From Jeotgalibacillus alimentarius (GTDB lineage: Bacteria > Bacillota > Bacilli > Bacillales > Jeotgalibacillaceae), in contig NZ_JXRQ01000025.1 of assembly GCF_000829445.1 (NCBI RefSeq), positions 248,001-312,000 on the forward strand: DNA of 64,000 nucleotides, given 5' to 3'. The notes beneath the pieces were generated by a model that saw nothing but the letters and a program-made list of their open reading frames with translations, had not been told where the DNA came from and made no database searches. The position numbers were made by a program, and so were the translations under genes. Below, one piece after another: positions 25,885 through 34,163 of this stretch (the first letter of the stretch is position 1; each line of letters opens with the position of its first letter).

Positions 25885-27219
25885 TTACTTCACAGCGTTT
25901 GCTGCGATGTGGATCGCATCCCATACGCCGGCAAATGGTGGTGCATAGCACAGGTCAACCATCCCTAATTCGTCTGCAGTCATACGATTGTGAATGGCAA
26001 TCGCCAGCGCATCTATTCTGAGTACTGCTCCCTTTTGTCCTGCCGCTTGAGCTCCGAGTACGGTCCTGGTGCGCTTTTCACAGATTAACTTAATATACAG
26101 CGGGGTTGCATCAGGATAATATTGTGGATGATCTTTCGATTCGATGAAGACAGTTTCCGTTTCTATCTTCAATGCTTTAGCCTCAGATTCTGAGAGTCCG
26201 GTTCTTCCCATTTCAAGGTCGAATATTTTAATCGCAGCACTCCCAAGGGTACCTGTATATTTTTCGTGGAGACCCGCCATGTTGGCCCCTACGATTCTGC
26301 CACATTTATTCGCATTCGTCCCTAAAGGCAGGTAGTCATTTTCTTTCTTTAACTTGTGATAGACAGTTGCGCAATCCCCTGCCGCATAAATGTCCGGCAT
26401 ATTTGTTCTCATTTCACGGTCCGTTATAATCGCACCGTTTGAAGACAAATGAATACCTGAATCTTTGAGAAACGCTGTAGCCGGTCTTACGCCTACTGAT
26501 ATCAGCACATAATCTGTCTGATACGTTTCACGATCCGTTATGACGCTTGCAACGTGATTGGCTTCTGTTCCAAACGATTGGAGTTTTTCTTTGAGATGCA
26601 AGCTGACACCTTTAGCGAGTAATTCCTGTTCTGCGAGATCAGACATTTCTTGATCAAATGGCGTCAGAATTCTGTCTGCCATTTCAACAATCCGTACTTT
26701 TTTCCCTCGGGTTGTCAATGCTTCTGCCATCTCGATGCCAATATAGCCTCCGCCAACAATCGTTACTGTCCTTACACTTTCAGCCGACAGTTGTTCTTTG
26801 ATCCTGAGTCCATCTTCCATCGACTTTAATACTGAAATCCCTTCTGCTTCAAGTCCTGCAAAAGGGGGCACGACAGCTGTGGTGCCCGTGGAGATCATTA
26901 ATTTATCAAAATGGTCCACAAATACACTGCCTGTGTTCAAGTCCCTGACCATTACCTGTTTTTTGATCGCATCTACCTTTACGACTTCATGCTTCAGCTT
27001 CACGTGAATATCCATCGCTTCAAATTGTTCAGCAGTTCTTGCAATCATTTTTCGGTGATCATCATTTTCCCCTGAAATAAAGTATGGCAGGCCACATGCT
27101 CCATATGTAGGGTATCCGCCGCGCTCATAGACAGTAATCTCAGCATGAGGGTCCATTCTTCTTAACTTTGATGCGGCTGACATACCTGCTGCGATTCCTC
27201 CGATTACAATGCACTTCAT
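25885..27219 (-). CDS. CoA-disulfide reductase / NADH oxidase family flavoprotein
   Basis: A 444-residue FAD/NAD(P)-dependent pyridine nucleotide-disulfide oxidoreductase: N-terminal FAD motif GGIAAGMSAASKLRR, single redox cysteine in YGACGLPYFISG (position about 43, as in CoA-disulfide reductase and NADH oxidase), NAD-binding GGGYIGIEMAEAL, FAD contact DIYAAGDCATV, and the C-terminal dimerisation domain. It could regenerate NAD+ by oxidising NADH or keep CoA thiols reduced. No alcohol dehydrogenase is present in this locus, so it may be the cofactor-recycling partner of the aldehyde dehydrogenase. Overlaps the vertex-protein gene by 4 bases. Confidence 0.9.
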   Translation of the reverse strand: MKCIVIGGIAAGMSAASKLRRMDPHAEITVYERGGYPTYGACGLPYFISGENDDHRKMIARTAEQFEAMDIHVKLKHEVVKVDAIKKQVMVRDLNTGSVFVDHFDKLMISTGTTAVVPPFAGLEAEGISVLKSMEDGLRIKEQLSAESVRTVTIVGGGYIGIEMAEALTTRGKKVRIVEMADRILTPFDQEMSDLAEQELLAKGVSLHLKEKLQSFGTEANHVASVITDRETYQTDYVLISVGVRPATAFLKDSGIHLSSNGAIITDREMRTNMPDIYAAGDCATVYHKLKKENDYLPLGTNANKCGRIVGANMAGLHEKYTGTLGSAAIKIFDLEMGRTGLSESEAKALKIETETVFIESKDHPQYYPDATPLYIKLICEKRTRTVLGAQAAGQKGAVLRIDALAIAIHNRMTADELGMVDLCYAPPFAGVWDAIHIAANAVK

Positions 27220-27515
27220 TCGTTTTTCCCTCTTTTTGGTCCAGAGGAGGCATCAAGAGGCGCTAATTCAGGTTTTTGGTCCAAAATCCCGACAACCAGC
27301 ATATCAATCGGAACATCATGATTTAATCCGTGTCTGACAGGCTCTCCGGAACTGAGTAGAACAAATTCATCTCTGCCTGCACCAATCCGGTCTGCAGCTA
27401 CAACATAGGACGGTTGCTCAGTATAAAGAAGTTCAATGACAAGGAGCTTATATCCCTGGAGTTCATCATATTTACGTGTAGAAACGAGACTGGAAACCAC
27501 TTTCCCCATGATCAT
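27216..27515 (-). CDS. Microcompartment vertex protein (EutN/CcmL, BMC-P)
   Basis: A 99-residue EutN/CcmL-type pentamer subunit that caps the vertices of the shell: MIMGKVVSSLVSTRKYDELQGYKLLVIEL, then VVAADRIGAGRDEFVLLSSGEPVR (the conserved D-x-x-GAG-x-x-E-x-V core), and VDMLVVGILD-like ending IDMLVVGILDQ. A short basic tail extends beyond the fold. Overlaps the pduL stop and the flavoprotein start by 4 bases each, so translation is coupled. It is the only BMC-P gene in the locus. Confidence 0.95.
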   Translation of the reverse strand: MIMGKVVSSLVSTRKYDELQGYKLLVIELLYTEQPSYVVAADRIGAGRDEFVLLSSGEPVRHGLNHDVPIDMLVVGILDQKPELAPLDASSGPKRGKNE

Positions 27516-28195
27516 AGCTGTTGCTCCTCCTTTTTCAGCAATCGGACTCTGCCGCTTCCTTCAATTAAAAATGCATTGCCATCATCCGTATCGACGTGCA
27601 TATCAAGTGCATAAGTATCTTTTACTCTGATGGCTACATTTTTTAAAATACCGGGTTTATCTCCATCAATCGCCACATCAGTTCGATCGCCGTCTTTTAC
27701 GCCATAATGTGCTGCATCTGCAGGTGTCATGTGAATATGCCTGTCAGCAATGATGCATCCTTCAGACAATTTTAGTACTGTCCCCGTTGGACCTGTAATG
27801 GTCACTGGCGAAGAATCTGCAAGGTCACCTGAGCTTCTGACAGGCGGCTGTAAACCAAGTACGCGGGCGTCAGTTTTTGAGACTTCAACCTGAGTCTTAC
27901 CTCTTGAAGGTCCGAGCACTCTTACTCTCTCAATTTGTCCTTTTGGCCCTGAGATCGTCACCTGCTCTTTACAGGCATACTGATGCGGCTGTGAAATTTC
28001 TTTAAATGGTGTCAGTTGATAACCTTTGCCAAACAGATATTCAACGTGTTCAGGAGACAGGTGGAGATGGCGTGCTGAGACACTGATTGGAATATCCGTC
28101 TGATGTTGATCTGTACTGATTTCAATACCATACGCCGACAGTACTTTTATAACTGAATCGGTTACTTCTTTAATCAGTTCTGTGCGTTCCACCAT
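27512..28195 (-). CDS. pduL: Phosphate propanoyl/acetyltransferase PduL
   Basis: A 227-residue microcompartment phosphotransacylase that converts acyl-CoA plus phosphate to acyl-phosphate and free CoA. The zinc ligands lie in the paired motifs VSARHLHLSPEH and IADRHIHMTPADA, and GPRG-like spacing (VRVLGPSRGKTQVEVSKTDARVLGL) is typical. The N-terminal 25 residues (TELIKEVTDSVIKVLSAYGI) form an amphipathic helix, a probable encapsulation peptide. It recycles CoA for the aldehyde dehydrogenase inside the shell. RBS GGGAGGGATGAC; ATG at 28195. Confidence 0.95.
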   Translation of the reverse strand: MVERTELIKEVTDSVIKVLSAYGIEISTDQHQTDIPISVSARHLHLSPEHVEYLFGKGYQLTPFKEISQPHQYACKEQVTISGPKGQIERVRVLGPSRGKTQVEVSKTDARVLGLQPPVRSSGDLADSSPVTITGPTGTVLKLSEGCIIADRHIHMTPADAAHYGVKDGDRTDVAIDGDKPGILKNVAIRVKDTYALDMHVDTDDGNAFLIEGSGRVRLLKKEEQQL

Positions 28196-28211
28196 GTCAT
28201 CCCTCCCTGCT

Positions 28212-28493
28212 TCAGACTGTCTGCATCATTGGCAGTAATTTTTCAACATCTGAATGGGGACGTGGTATCACATGTGAAGCGACAAGTTCTCCAGTTCGCT
28301 GTACAGCTTCTGCACCAACATCAATTGCTGCTTTAACAGCGCCGACTTCTCCCCTGATCACGATTGTTACAAGTCCTGAACCAATCTTTTCACTGCCTAC
28401 TATTTCAACATTTGCTGCTTTTAACATCGCATCAGCTGCTTCAATCGCTGCTGTCAGTCCTCTTGTTTCAATCATTCCTATTGAGTGACTCAT
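28212..28493 (-). CDS. Microcompartment shell hexamer protein (BMC-H)
   Basis: A 93-residue single BMC-domain protein: [61 protein letters not shown] and the conserved HVIPRPH end. It is a close paralogue of the next gene upstream (28518) and would form the canonical hexameric facet tile. RBS GGGAGGAATTTAC. Confidence 0.96.
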   Translation of the reverse strand: MSHSIGMIETRGLTAAIEAADAMLKAANVEIVGSEKIGSGLVTIVIRGEVGAVKAAIDVGAEAVQRTGELVASHVIPRPHSDVEKLLPMMQTV

Positions 28494-28517
28494 GTAAATT
28501 CCTCCCTGATCTTTTCT

Positions 28518-28790
28518 TTATTTTTTTGGTAACAGCTGCATAAGTTCTTCGTGGGGCCTTGGAATGACATGTACCGCTACAAGCTCTCCAACACGTTCTG
28601 CTGCTTCAGCTCCTACTTCTGTTGCAGCTTTTACTGCACCAACGTCACCCTGAATCATGACTGATACAAGCCCTGAGCCAATTTTTTCACTGCCTGTTAC
28701 TTTGACATTCGCTGCTTTAAGCATTGCATCCGTTGCTTCAATCGCTGCTGTGAACCCTCTTGTTTCAATAATTCCGATCGATTCATTCAT
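28518..28790 (-). CDS. Microcompartment shell hexamer protein (BMC-H)
   Basis: A 90-residue canonical [70 protein letters not shown], ending [17 protein letters not shown]. Together with the 28212 product it is the most typical tile of the set. The start overlaps the previous gene by 8 bases; RBS GGAGGAAACAGAA. Confidence 0.96.
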   Translation of the reverse strand: MNESIGIIETRGFTAAIEATDAMLKAANVKVTGSEKIGSGLVSVMIQGDVGAVKAATEVGAEAAERVGELVAVHVIPRPHEELMQLLPKK

Positions 28791-29097
28791 TTTCTGTTTC
28801 CTCCATGTTCTTCTTAGTTTTTTTCGTTGCTAGATATTTCATGATTTCATCAGCCGGACTCGAGATAAGGATTGCAGACTTTATATGATTTTGGCTGTCA
28901 CCTTGTTCTGCAAAAAACAGGGCTTCCTTCACACTCGAGACAGAACCTGCAATCACAAGTGTGACTAATCTGCCGCCAAGATATTTTTCACTGCTGATAA
29001 GCCTGATATCAGCTGCTTTACAAACCATATCTACGAGCCGGAGCGCTGTTGTATAAAAGGTCGTTTCAATCAGACCGATTGCTTCTGGCTTATCCAT
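28783..29097 (-). CDS. Divergent microcompartment shell protein (BMC-H type)
   Basis: A 104-residue protein. The start is placed at [17 protein letters not shown] (ATG 29097, after GAAGGAGGGATCAG), which overlaps the upstream stop by 8 bases. The BMC domain is recognisable ([55 protein letters not shown]), but the usual KIGSG pore-loop is replaced by KYLGG and the edge lysine region differs. The C-terminus is charged ([14 protein letters not shown]). It could make a hexamer with a different pore or act as a minor facet. Confidence 0.9.
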   Translation of the reverse strand: MDKPEAIGLIETTFYTTALRLVDMVCKAADIRLISSEKYLGGRLVTLVIAGSVSSVKEALFFAEQGDSQNHIKSAILISSPADEIMKYLATKKTKKNMEETENE

Positions 29098-29374
29098 CTG
29101 ATCCCTCCTTCGTCTGATTAGTAACATTCAGAAAACCTTCGTAAGGTCTTGCTATCACATTGGCAGTCAGTAATGATGATTCAGCTGACTCAATGCCTGC
29201 TTCAATAGCCGCCTGAACTGATGCCAGGTCTCCCTCAATCATGATTGTGACAAGGCCTGAGCCAATCCTCTCCATATGACTGATCGTAATATAAGCGGTT
29301 TTAATCATGATATCAGCACATTTCAAAGCAGCTGCATACCCTGTTACTTCCAGAAAACCGTAAGATTGCTTCAA
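29090..29374 (-). CDS. Microcompartment shell hexamer protein (BMC-H)
   Basis: A 94-residue [67 protein letters not shown], then VIARPYEGFLN. The pore motif RIGSG is conserved. The start is TTG at 29374, 7 bases after AGGGGTG. It is intermediate in similarity between the canonical pair and the divergent members. Confidence 0.93.
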   Translation of the reverse strand: MKQSYGFLEVTGYAAALKCADIMIKTAYITISHMERIGSGLVTIMIEGDLASVQAAIEAGIESAESSLLTANVIARPYEGFLNVTNQTKEGSDG

Positions 29375-29389
29375 TCATTTTCACCCCTC

Positions 29390-29719
29390 TTATACCGGTC
29401 TTTTATTTTTCACTTTTCCAGCCATCAATAGCGGCTCAATTTCCGGTGAATAGCTGGGGATCATTTTCACGTGTATATCCTTTTCATCTAGATAATTCAG
29501 TGCTTCTCTTTTTGCCTGATTGAGTGCTTCCTGTACTTGAGAGATGTCTCCGGAAAATTTCACCTGGATTACCACCGGGATTTTTGCAGCGTCACCCTCG
29601 ACAGGATTATTACAGTCAATTCCCTTTATCTCTATCTCTGCATGTTTGCATGCTGTATCCATCGCTTTCATCGCAACACTGAAGCCAAGCACTTCAATCA
29701 TCCCTAAAGAACTCCCCAC
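29390..29719 (-). CDS. Microcompartment shell protein with an extended loop (BMC-H)
   Basis: A 109-residue single BMC domain (SLGMIEVLGFSVAMKAMDTACKHAEIEIKGIDCNN... KIPVVIQVKFSGDISQVQEALNQAKREA). It has an insertion of about 10 residues in the pore-loop region (DCNNPVEGDAAK replaces KIGSG). A cysteine in this insertion could hold a metal or be redox-active, as in PduT-type proteins, but it has one domain, not two. The start is GTG at 29719 with AGGTGATCAGAG upstream. Confidence 0.88.
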   Translation of the reverse strand: MGSSLGMIEVLGFSVAMKAMDTACKHAEIEIKGIDCNNPVEGDAAKIPVVIQVKFSGDISQVQEALNQAKREALNYLDEKDIHVKMIPSYSPEIEPLLMAGKVKNKRPV

Positions 29720-29736
29720 CTCTGATCACCTGCCTA

Positions 29737-31287
29737 TCATCCTATTATTCTAAATCCGCCTTCAGCCAGCACACATCGTCTTTTTCGTGTAAAAGATCTC
29801 GCTGAGGTTACGCCTTCACCTGTAGGACCTGCTATTGTCATGGTGGTGTGACCTTCTCCCCCAAAACCCACTCCAGCAAGTGAAGATGCATTTTTAACGA
29901 ATATAGTGGTTTCAATCGCCCGGGCAAAAGCTGTCATACGGTCGACGTTTGTAGAGTGAATAACTGCCGTATGTCTGTTACCTTTTTCAGCAGCTACTGC
30001 CCACTCGACGGCTTCTTCGAACGACTGTGTTTTCACAATTGGCAGTACAGGCATCATTTGCTCAAGGACGACAAATGGATGATCCGGGTCAGTTTCACAA
30101 ATTAGAAGCTTGATATTCTCTTTATTGATACCTGCAGCACGCGCTATAGCAGCTGCACTCTGACCAATCCATTCTTTTTTCACATGATATTTTTTAGATG
30201 GTTTGCCTGTACATCCTCCTGCAACAGGAGAACTGGAATCTTCAGTCAGAACGAGTGACATGACCCGGCTGAGTTCCTCGTTGTTCAGCATATAAGCTCC
30301 CTGATCAAGCATCTGGTAAATCAGTTCATTTGCTGCTTCTTCTAATACAAATACTTCTTTTTCAGCGATGCAAAGAAGGTTGTGATCAAAGGAAGCGCCA
30401 AGAATAATTGATTTCGCTGCGTTCACTAAGTCCGCTGTTTCATCAACAATGACAGGAGGATTTCCAGCTCCGGCACCGATTGCTTTTTTCCCTGACTGAA
30501 GGAGTGATTTTACCAGCCCCGGGCCGCCTGTGCCGACAAGCAACCTGATATCCGGATGTGCTGCAAGTTCATTCAGCGTGTCAAGTGTTGGGTCAGCAAC
30601 CATTGTTATCAGATCTGCCGGACCGCCAGCCTGTACAATGGACTGATGCAATTCCCTGATTAGATAACTGCAGACTTTTTTTGAAGAAGGATGGACGTTA
30701 AAAACGACTGTATTACCCGCTGCGAGCATAGAAAGACTGTTATTGATAATTGTCGTAGTGGGATTCGTCACTGGCGTTACAGCTCCAATTACGCCAAAGG
30801 GTGCTTCTTCAATGATTGTCAGCCCGTCATCTCCTGACATCGCTTCTGTTTTAAGATCTTCAATTCCCGGAGTTTTTTTACACACTAATTCATGCTTTTG
30901 AATTTTATCTTCATAACAGCCAATGCCGGTTTCCTCAACTGCCATTTTAGAGAGTGTGTCTTTAGAAGACAGTACCGTTTGTTTAATGGCATTCAACACA
31001 GTCACACGGTCATTCATTGTAAAATGTTTCACGTATTTTTTTTGTGCTGCTGCAGATCGGCTGACTGCTTCATCAACAGTTGTATAAATCCCTTCGCCTG
31101 AAGACCTATAAGTGTGTTCTTTGAATACCGGCTTGTTTGTTACCGCTTTCATTTTTACCGGCGCAACCGGTGTTGCTGATTGAGATCCGGTTGCCGGAGC
31201 AGAATGCTTATGTCCAAGTTCACTTTCTACCTGAGTAACAACAGATTTAATAATTTGCTGTAGGGTTTCTTCGGATATTGACATCAT
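29737..31287 (-). CDS. Microcompartment CoA-acylating aldehyde dehydrogenase (PduP/EutE-like)
   Basis: A 516-residue enzyme converting an aldehyde to acyl-CoA with NAD+. The N-terminal 20 residues (SEETLQQIIKSVVTQVESEL) form an amphipathic encapsulation helix, followed by a Pro/Ala linker to about residue 55. The dehydrogenase domain shows GVIGAVTPVTNPTTTIINNS, VGTGGPGLVKSLL, PPVIVDETADLVNAA and the catalytic cysteine in FDHNLLCIAEKEV. It is the signature lumen enzyme. Second gene of the operon; the expected substrate is acetaldehyde (or methylthioacetaldehyde) released by the aldolase 11 bases upstream. Confidence 0.95.
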   Translation of the reverse strand: MMSISEETLQQIIKSVVTQVESELGHKHSAPATGSQSATPVAPVKMKAVTNKPVFKEHTYRSSGEGIYTTVDEAVSRSAAAQKKYVKHFTMNDRVTVLNAIKQTVLSSKDTLSKMAVEETGIGCYEDKIQKHELVCKKTPGIEDLKTEAMSGDDGLTIIEEAPFGVIGAVTPVTNPTTTIINNSLSMLAAGNTVVFNVHPSSKKVCSYLIRELHQSIVQAGGPADLITMVADPTLDTLNELAAHPDIRLLVGTGGPGLVKSLLQSGKKAIGAGAGNPPVIVDETADLVNAAKSIILGASFDHNLLCIAEKEVFVLEEAANELIYQMLDQGAYMLNNEELSRVMSLVLTEDSSSPVAGGCTGKPSKKYHVKKEWIGQSAAAIARAAGINKENIKLLICETDPDHPFVVLEQMMPVLPIVKTQSFEEAVEWAVAAEKGNRHTAVIHSTNVDRMTAFARAIETTIFVKNASSLAGVGFGGEGHTTMTIAGPTGEGVTSARSFTRKRRCVLAEGGFRIIG

Positions 31288-31297
31288 CCTGCTCCTT

Positions 31298-32071
31298 TCA
31301 ATTCTGATATTTTTTCAATACTTCTTTTGTTACTAGACTGACGATTGACTGAATATCAATGTCAGTTTTTTCTTCTTTTACAGGTGTTTCACATGGAGGT
31401 GTACCGCCGGATGTAATTCCAATTTTCTGTCTGATATTAATCAGATCTGACACCTGTCCGCAATCCAGTTCATTTGTGCGGTGAATGATGTGGTTAGAAT
31501 ACATCGTCATTAATGCATAATGCTCCAGGGATTCCATTCTGTAATGTGCTTCAATCAGATCTTTGCCCCATGTAAGTGCTCCATGATTTGCAAGCAGGAC
31601 GGCATTATGCGTTTTACAATATGGCGCAATAGATTCCGGCACTTCTTCTGTACCGGGTGTCGCATAAGGTGCAACCGGCACTGTACCGAGAAGCACTACA
31701 GCTTCCGGAGAAATCGGTTTATCAAGGTCAATTCCCGCAATTGCAAACGAAGTGGCAACCGGTGGATGTGCATGCACTACAGCATTTACATCCGGGTTCT
31801 CTTTATACACACGCAAATGCATCTTTACTTCTGATGATGGTTTGTATTTACCTTGAATGACGGTGCCATCCATTTTCATTTTGACCATCATATCCGGCCG
31901 CATAAAACCTTTACTGACACCGGTTGGCGTTGTCCATATTGTATCCGGACCCACTTTTACTGAAATATTACCATCATTAGCAGCAACAAAGTTCTTCTGG
32001 TAAATTCTGCTTCCTATATCACAAATCATTTTTTTCGCTTCAAAGTCTGAATAATACTTGGATTGCTTCAT
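31298..32071 (-). CDS. Class II aldolase (FucA/DrdA-like) with C-terminal encapsulation peptide
   Basis: 257 residues (ATG 32071 after GAAGGAGG; the upstream TTG overlaps the RBS). Class II aldolase/adducin fold: WTTPTGVSKGF phosphate site, HAHPPVATSFAIAG and LLANHGALTWGKD zinc ligands, SPEAVVLLG with the likely acid residue. It should cleave a ketose 1-phosphate to DHAP plus a short aldehyde. After the domain a linker (GGTPPCETPVKEEK) leads to IDIQSIVSLVTKEVLKKYQN, an amphipathic helix like the N-termini of the dehydrogenase and PduL. Thus the aldehyde is probably released inside the shell. First gene of the operon. Confidence 0.93.
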   Translation of the reverse strand: MKQSKYYSDFEAKKMICDIGSRIYQKNFVAANDGNISVKVGPDTIWTTPTGVSKGFMRPDMMVKMKMDGTVIQGKYKPSSEVKMHLRVYKENPDVNAVVHAHPPVATSFAIAGIDLDKPISPEAVVLLGTVPVAPYATPGTEEVPESIAPYCKTHNAVLLANHGALTWGKDLIEAHYRMESLEHYALMTMYSNHIIHRTNELDCGQVSDLINIRQKIGITSGGTPPCETPVKEEKTDIDIQSIVSLVTKEVLKKYQN

Positions 32072-32111
32072 ATGCAATCCTCCTTCCAATACACAGTTCT
32101 TGCATTAATCT

Positions 32112-32136
32112 TCTTACTTTTTGTTGTTTTTGTCAA
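32112..32136 (-). promoter_or_regulatory. Promoter of the microcompartment operon
   Basis: Minus-strand consensus -35 TTGACA (32136-32131), with a weak -10 region (GAAGAT, about 17-18 bases on). Just upstream is CAACATAAAACCAAATAAATATTG, which shares AAATAAATATTG and CAACATAAA with the importer promoter at 39.2 kb: a candidate DeoR site. Confidence 0.5.
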
Positions 32137-32183
32137 TATTTATTTGGTTTTATGTTGTTTTAGTTGATTTGGTGTGTGTTTTT

Positions 32184-32213
32184 TTGTTTTTAATTTAGAA
32201 AATATGGTATAAT
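32184..32213 (+). promoter_or_regulatory. Promoter of the DeoR-family regulator
   Basis: TATAAT at 32208-32213 and TTGTTT at 32184-32189, spacing 18, 38 bases before the start codon. It shares the 180-base divergent region with the microcompartment promoter. Confidence 0.5.
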
Positions 32214-32250
32214 ATGATCATCAAGCAGTTATAACAAAGGAGAAAAAACA

Positions 32251-33009
32251 ATGCTTCCTATTGAACGTAAAAACAGAATTAAAGATTTGATTGTTGAAAA
32301 GAAAAGCATTACGGTGGCTGAACTGACTAAACAGTATAAAGTGACAGAAGAGACGATCAGGCGTGATCTGAAGCAGCTTGAAGATGACGGTGTTCTTACG
32401 CGCACATACGGCGGTGCCTATATATCAGAAGGTGTGCAAAATGATGTAGACATTAATCTCCGTGAATATATTCATGTTGATGGGAAAAAGAAAATCGCAC
32501 GTAAATGCTTATCATTTATACACAATGGAGACTCCATTTTTCTGGATGCTTCAACCACTTCACTGATGATCGCCTCTATGATTAAAGAATTGAAACTGAC
32601 TGTTGTAACTAATTCTATTAAGGTAGTGAATATGTTAAAAGATCAGCCTACGATTAATTTAATTATTATCGGCGGAACGTTCGCTTCTTCCTCACAGTCT
32701 AATCTTGGACGTAATGCAGAAGCGAATATGCAAAACTATTTCTTCGATACAGCTTTTATTTCATGCAGATCAGTCAGTATGGATCACGGCATTACAGATT
32801 CCAACGAACTTCAGGCAGGCGTCAGATACGTTGCTACTAAGCAGGCTAACAAGGTTTTTCTCATTGCTGACTACACAAAGTTCGATAAAACTTCTTTCAC
32901 AAAAATATGTAACTTCGATCAGATTAATGCAGTGATCGTTGATGATACACTATCAGACGACTGGCATACTTTTTTTAAAGAGCTTAACATCTCGCTTCAT
33001 GAGGCTTAA
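32251..33009 (+). CDS. DeoR-family transcriptional regulator
   Basis: 252 residues: N-terminal HTH (ERKNRIKDLIVEKKSITVAELTKQYKVTEETIRRDLKQLEDDGVLTRTYGGA, the DeoR signature) and a DeoRC sugar-phosphate sensor domain (SIFLDASTTSLMIASMI, VVTNSIKVV, IIIGG, FISCRSVSMDHGITDSNELQA). DeoR proteins repress sugar operons and are released by a phosphorylated intermediate, here probably a deoxypentulose or methylthiopentulose phosphate (inference). It is placed between, and divergent from or convergent to, the aldolase-BMC and the kinase-importer operons. RBS AAAGGAGAAAAAACA. Confidence 0.92.
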   Translation: MLPIERKNRIKDLIVEKKSITVAELTKQYKVTEETIRRDLKQLEDDGVLTRTYGGAYISEGVQNDVDINLREYIHVDGKKKIARKCLSFIHNGDSIFLDASTTSLMIASMIKELKLTVVTNSIKVVNMLKDQPTINLIIIGGTFASSSQSNLGRNAEANMQNYFFDTAFISCRSVSMDHGITDSNELQAGVRYVATKQANKVFLIADYTKFDKTSFTKICNFDQINAVIVDDTLSDDWHTFFKELNISLHEA

Positions 33010-33018
33010 ATGTATGGT

Positions 33019-33077
33019 AAAAGGCAGGGAAAGTATCTGACCTCCTTATGGAGAACGGGTACATTCCCTGCCCTTTT
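33019..33077. terminator. Bidirectional terminator
   Basis: Arms AAAAGGCAGGGAA / TTCCCTGCCCTTTT around a loop of about 33 bases, between the DeoR gene and the convergent isomerase gene. Confidence 0.8.
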
Positions 33078-33089
33078 AAATCAAACCCC

Positions 33090-34151
33090 TCAGTCAAACA
33101 GCTTTTTCAAACTATCCTGATAGTCCGGATAAGCAATCCCTTTTTCAGTAATAATTGCAGTAATTAAACTGTGGTCTGTCACATCAAATGCAGGATTATA
33201 GACGTTAACCTCTTCAGGCGCCATTCTTTCGCTGTACCACTTTGCAGTAACTTCTTCTGCACCCCGGTTTTCAATTTCAATATCATCACCATTTTTACAG
33301 TTCAAATCAATTGTAGATAAAGGAGCGCATACATAAAACGGGATGTTGTAATGTTTCGCCAAAATCGCCACACCCGATGTGCCAATTTTATTAGCGGTAT
33401 CTCCATTTTGCGCAACTCTGTCACAACCGACGAGAACAGCCTGAACTTTTCCTTCTTTCATTACAATAGAAGCCATGTTGTCACAGATCAGCGTGACGTC
33501 CACACCTGCCTGTTCGAGTTCCCATGCTGTCAAGCGGGCACCCTGCAGCAATGGCCTTGTTTCATCAGCATACACTTTAAAGTTATAGTCCTGTTCAGTC
33601 CCCAGGTAAATTGGTGCCAGTGCAGTACCATACTTAGCTGTTGCAATGGTACCTGCATTACAGTGTGTGAGAATCCCCATTTCAGGTTTTAAAAGAGTTA
33701 ATGCGTGCTCACCGATTGTTTTACATACTTCTTCGTCTTCATCCCTGATAGCATGAGCTTCCTCGAGAAGGGCATTTTTTAGTGCTTCTACATCTTTATT
33801 TCTTTCTGTTTCTTCTTTTAATCTTCTTTCCATCCGGTCAAGTGCCCAAAACAGGTTAACTGCTGTAGGACGTGAGGTTGCCAGATAGTCCTTTGCTTTT
33901 TTAAAGTCCTGATAAAATTCATCCACGTTCTCTGCTGCAGAGGATTTAGCAGCAAGATAGACACCATACGCAGCAGCAATGCCAATAGCAGGTGCACCGC
34001 GTACTTTCAATTCAAAGATCGCTTCCCAGATCTCCTCCTGAGTGGTTAAATCCAGAAATTCAGTTTTACCAGGCAAGACTGTCTGATCCAGCAGAACAAG
34101 TGTATTAAGGTTATCTTCAAGTTTTACAGACTGTATCACATTGATCGCCAT
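33090..34151 (-). CDS. mtnA: Methylthioribose-1-phosphate isomerase family protein (MtnA/DrdI)
   Basis: 353 residues of the eIF2B-like isomerase family: VRGAPAIGIAAAYG, ILTHCNAGTIATAKYGTAL with the catalytic cysteine, CDNMASIVMKEGKVQAVLVGCDRVAQNGDTANKIGT with the catalytic aspartate, and YSERMAPEEVNVYNPAFDVT. It converts an aldose 1-phosphate (5-deoxyribose 1-P or 5-methylthioribose 1-P) to the ribulose 1-phosphate. Last gene of the importer operon, 12 bases after the kinase. It has no encapsulation helix, so it is presumably cytosolic. Sequence alone does not separate MTR from 5-deoxyribose specificity. Confidence 0.93.
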   Translation of the reverse strand: MAINVIQSVKLEDNLNTLVLLDQTVLPGKTEFLDLTTQEEIWEAIFELKVRGAPAIGIAAAYGVYLAAKSSAAENVDEFYQDFKKAKDYLATSRPTAVNLFWALDRMERRLKEETERNKDVEALKNALLEEAHAIRDEDEEVCKTIGEHALTLLKPEMGILTHCNAGTIATAKYGTALAPIYLGTEQDYNFKVYADETRPLLQGARLTAWELEQAGVDVTLICDNMASIVMKEGKVQAVLVGCDRVAQNGDTANKIGTSGVAILAKHYNIPFYVCAPLSTIDLNCKNGDDIEIENRGAEEVTAKWYSERMAPEEVNVYNPAFDVTDHSLITAIITEKGIAYPDYQDSLKKLFD

Positions 34152-34163
34152 TATTTCCTCCTG

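Noticed and set aside
24291-32071. Ethanolamine or propanediol microcompartment
   Set aside because: No ammonia-lyase, diol dehydratase, reactivase or cobalamin genes are present; the signature enzyme is an aldolase.
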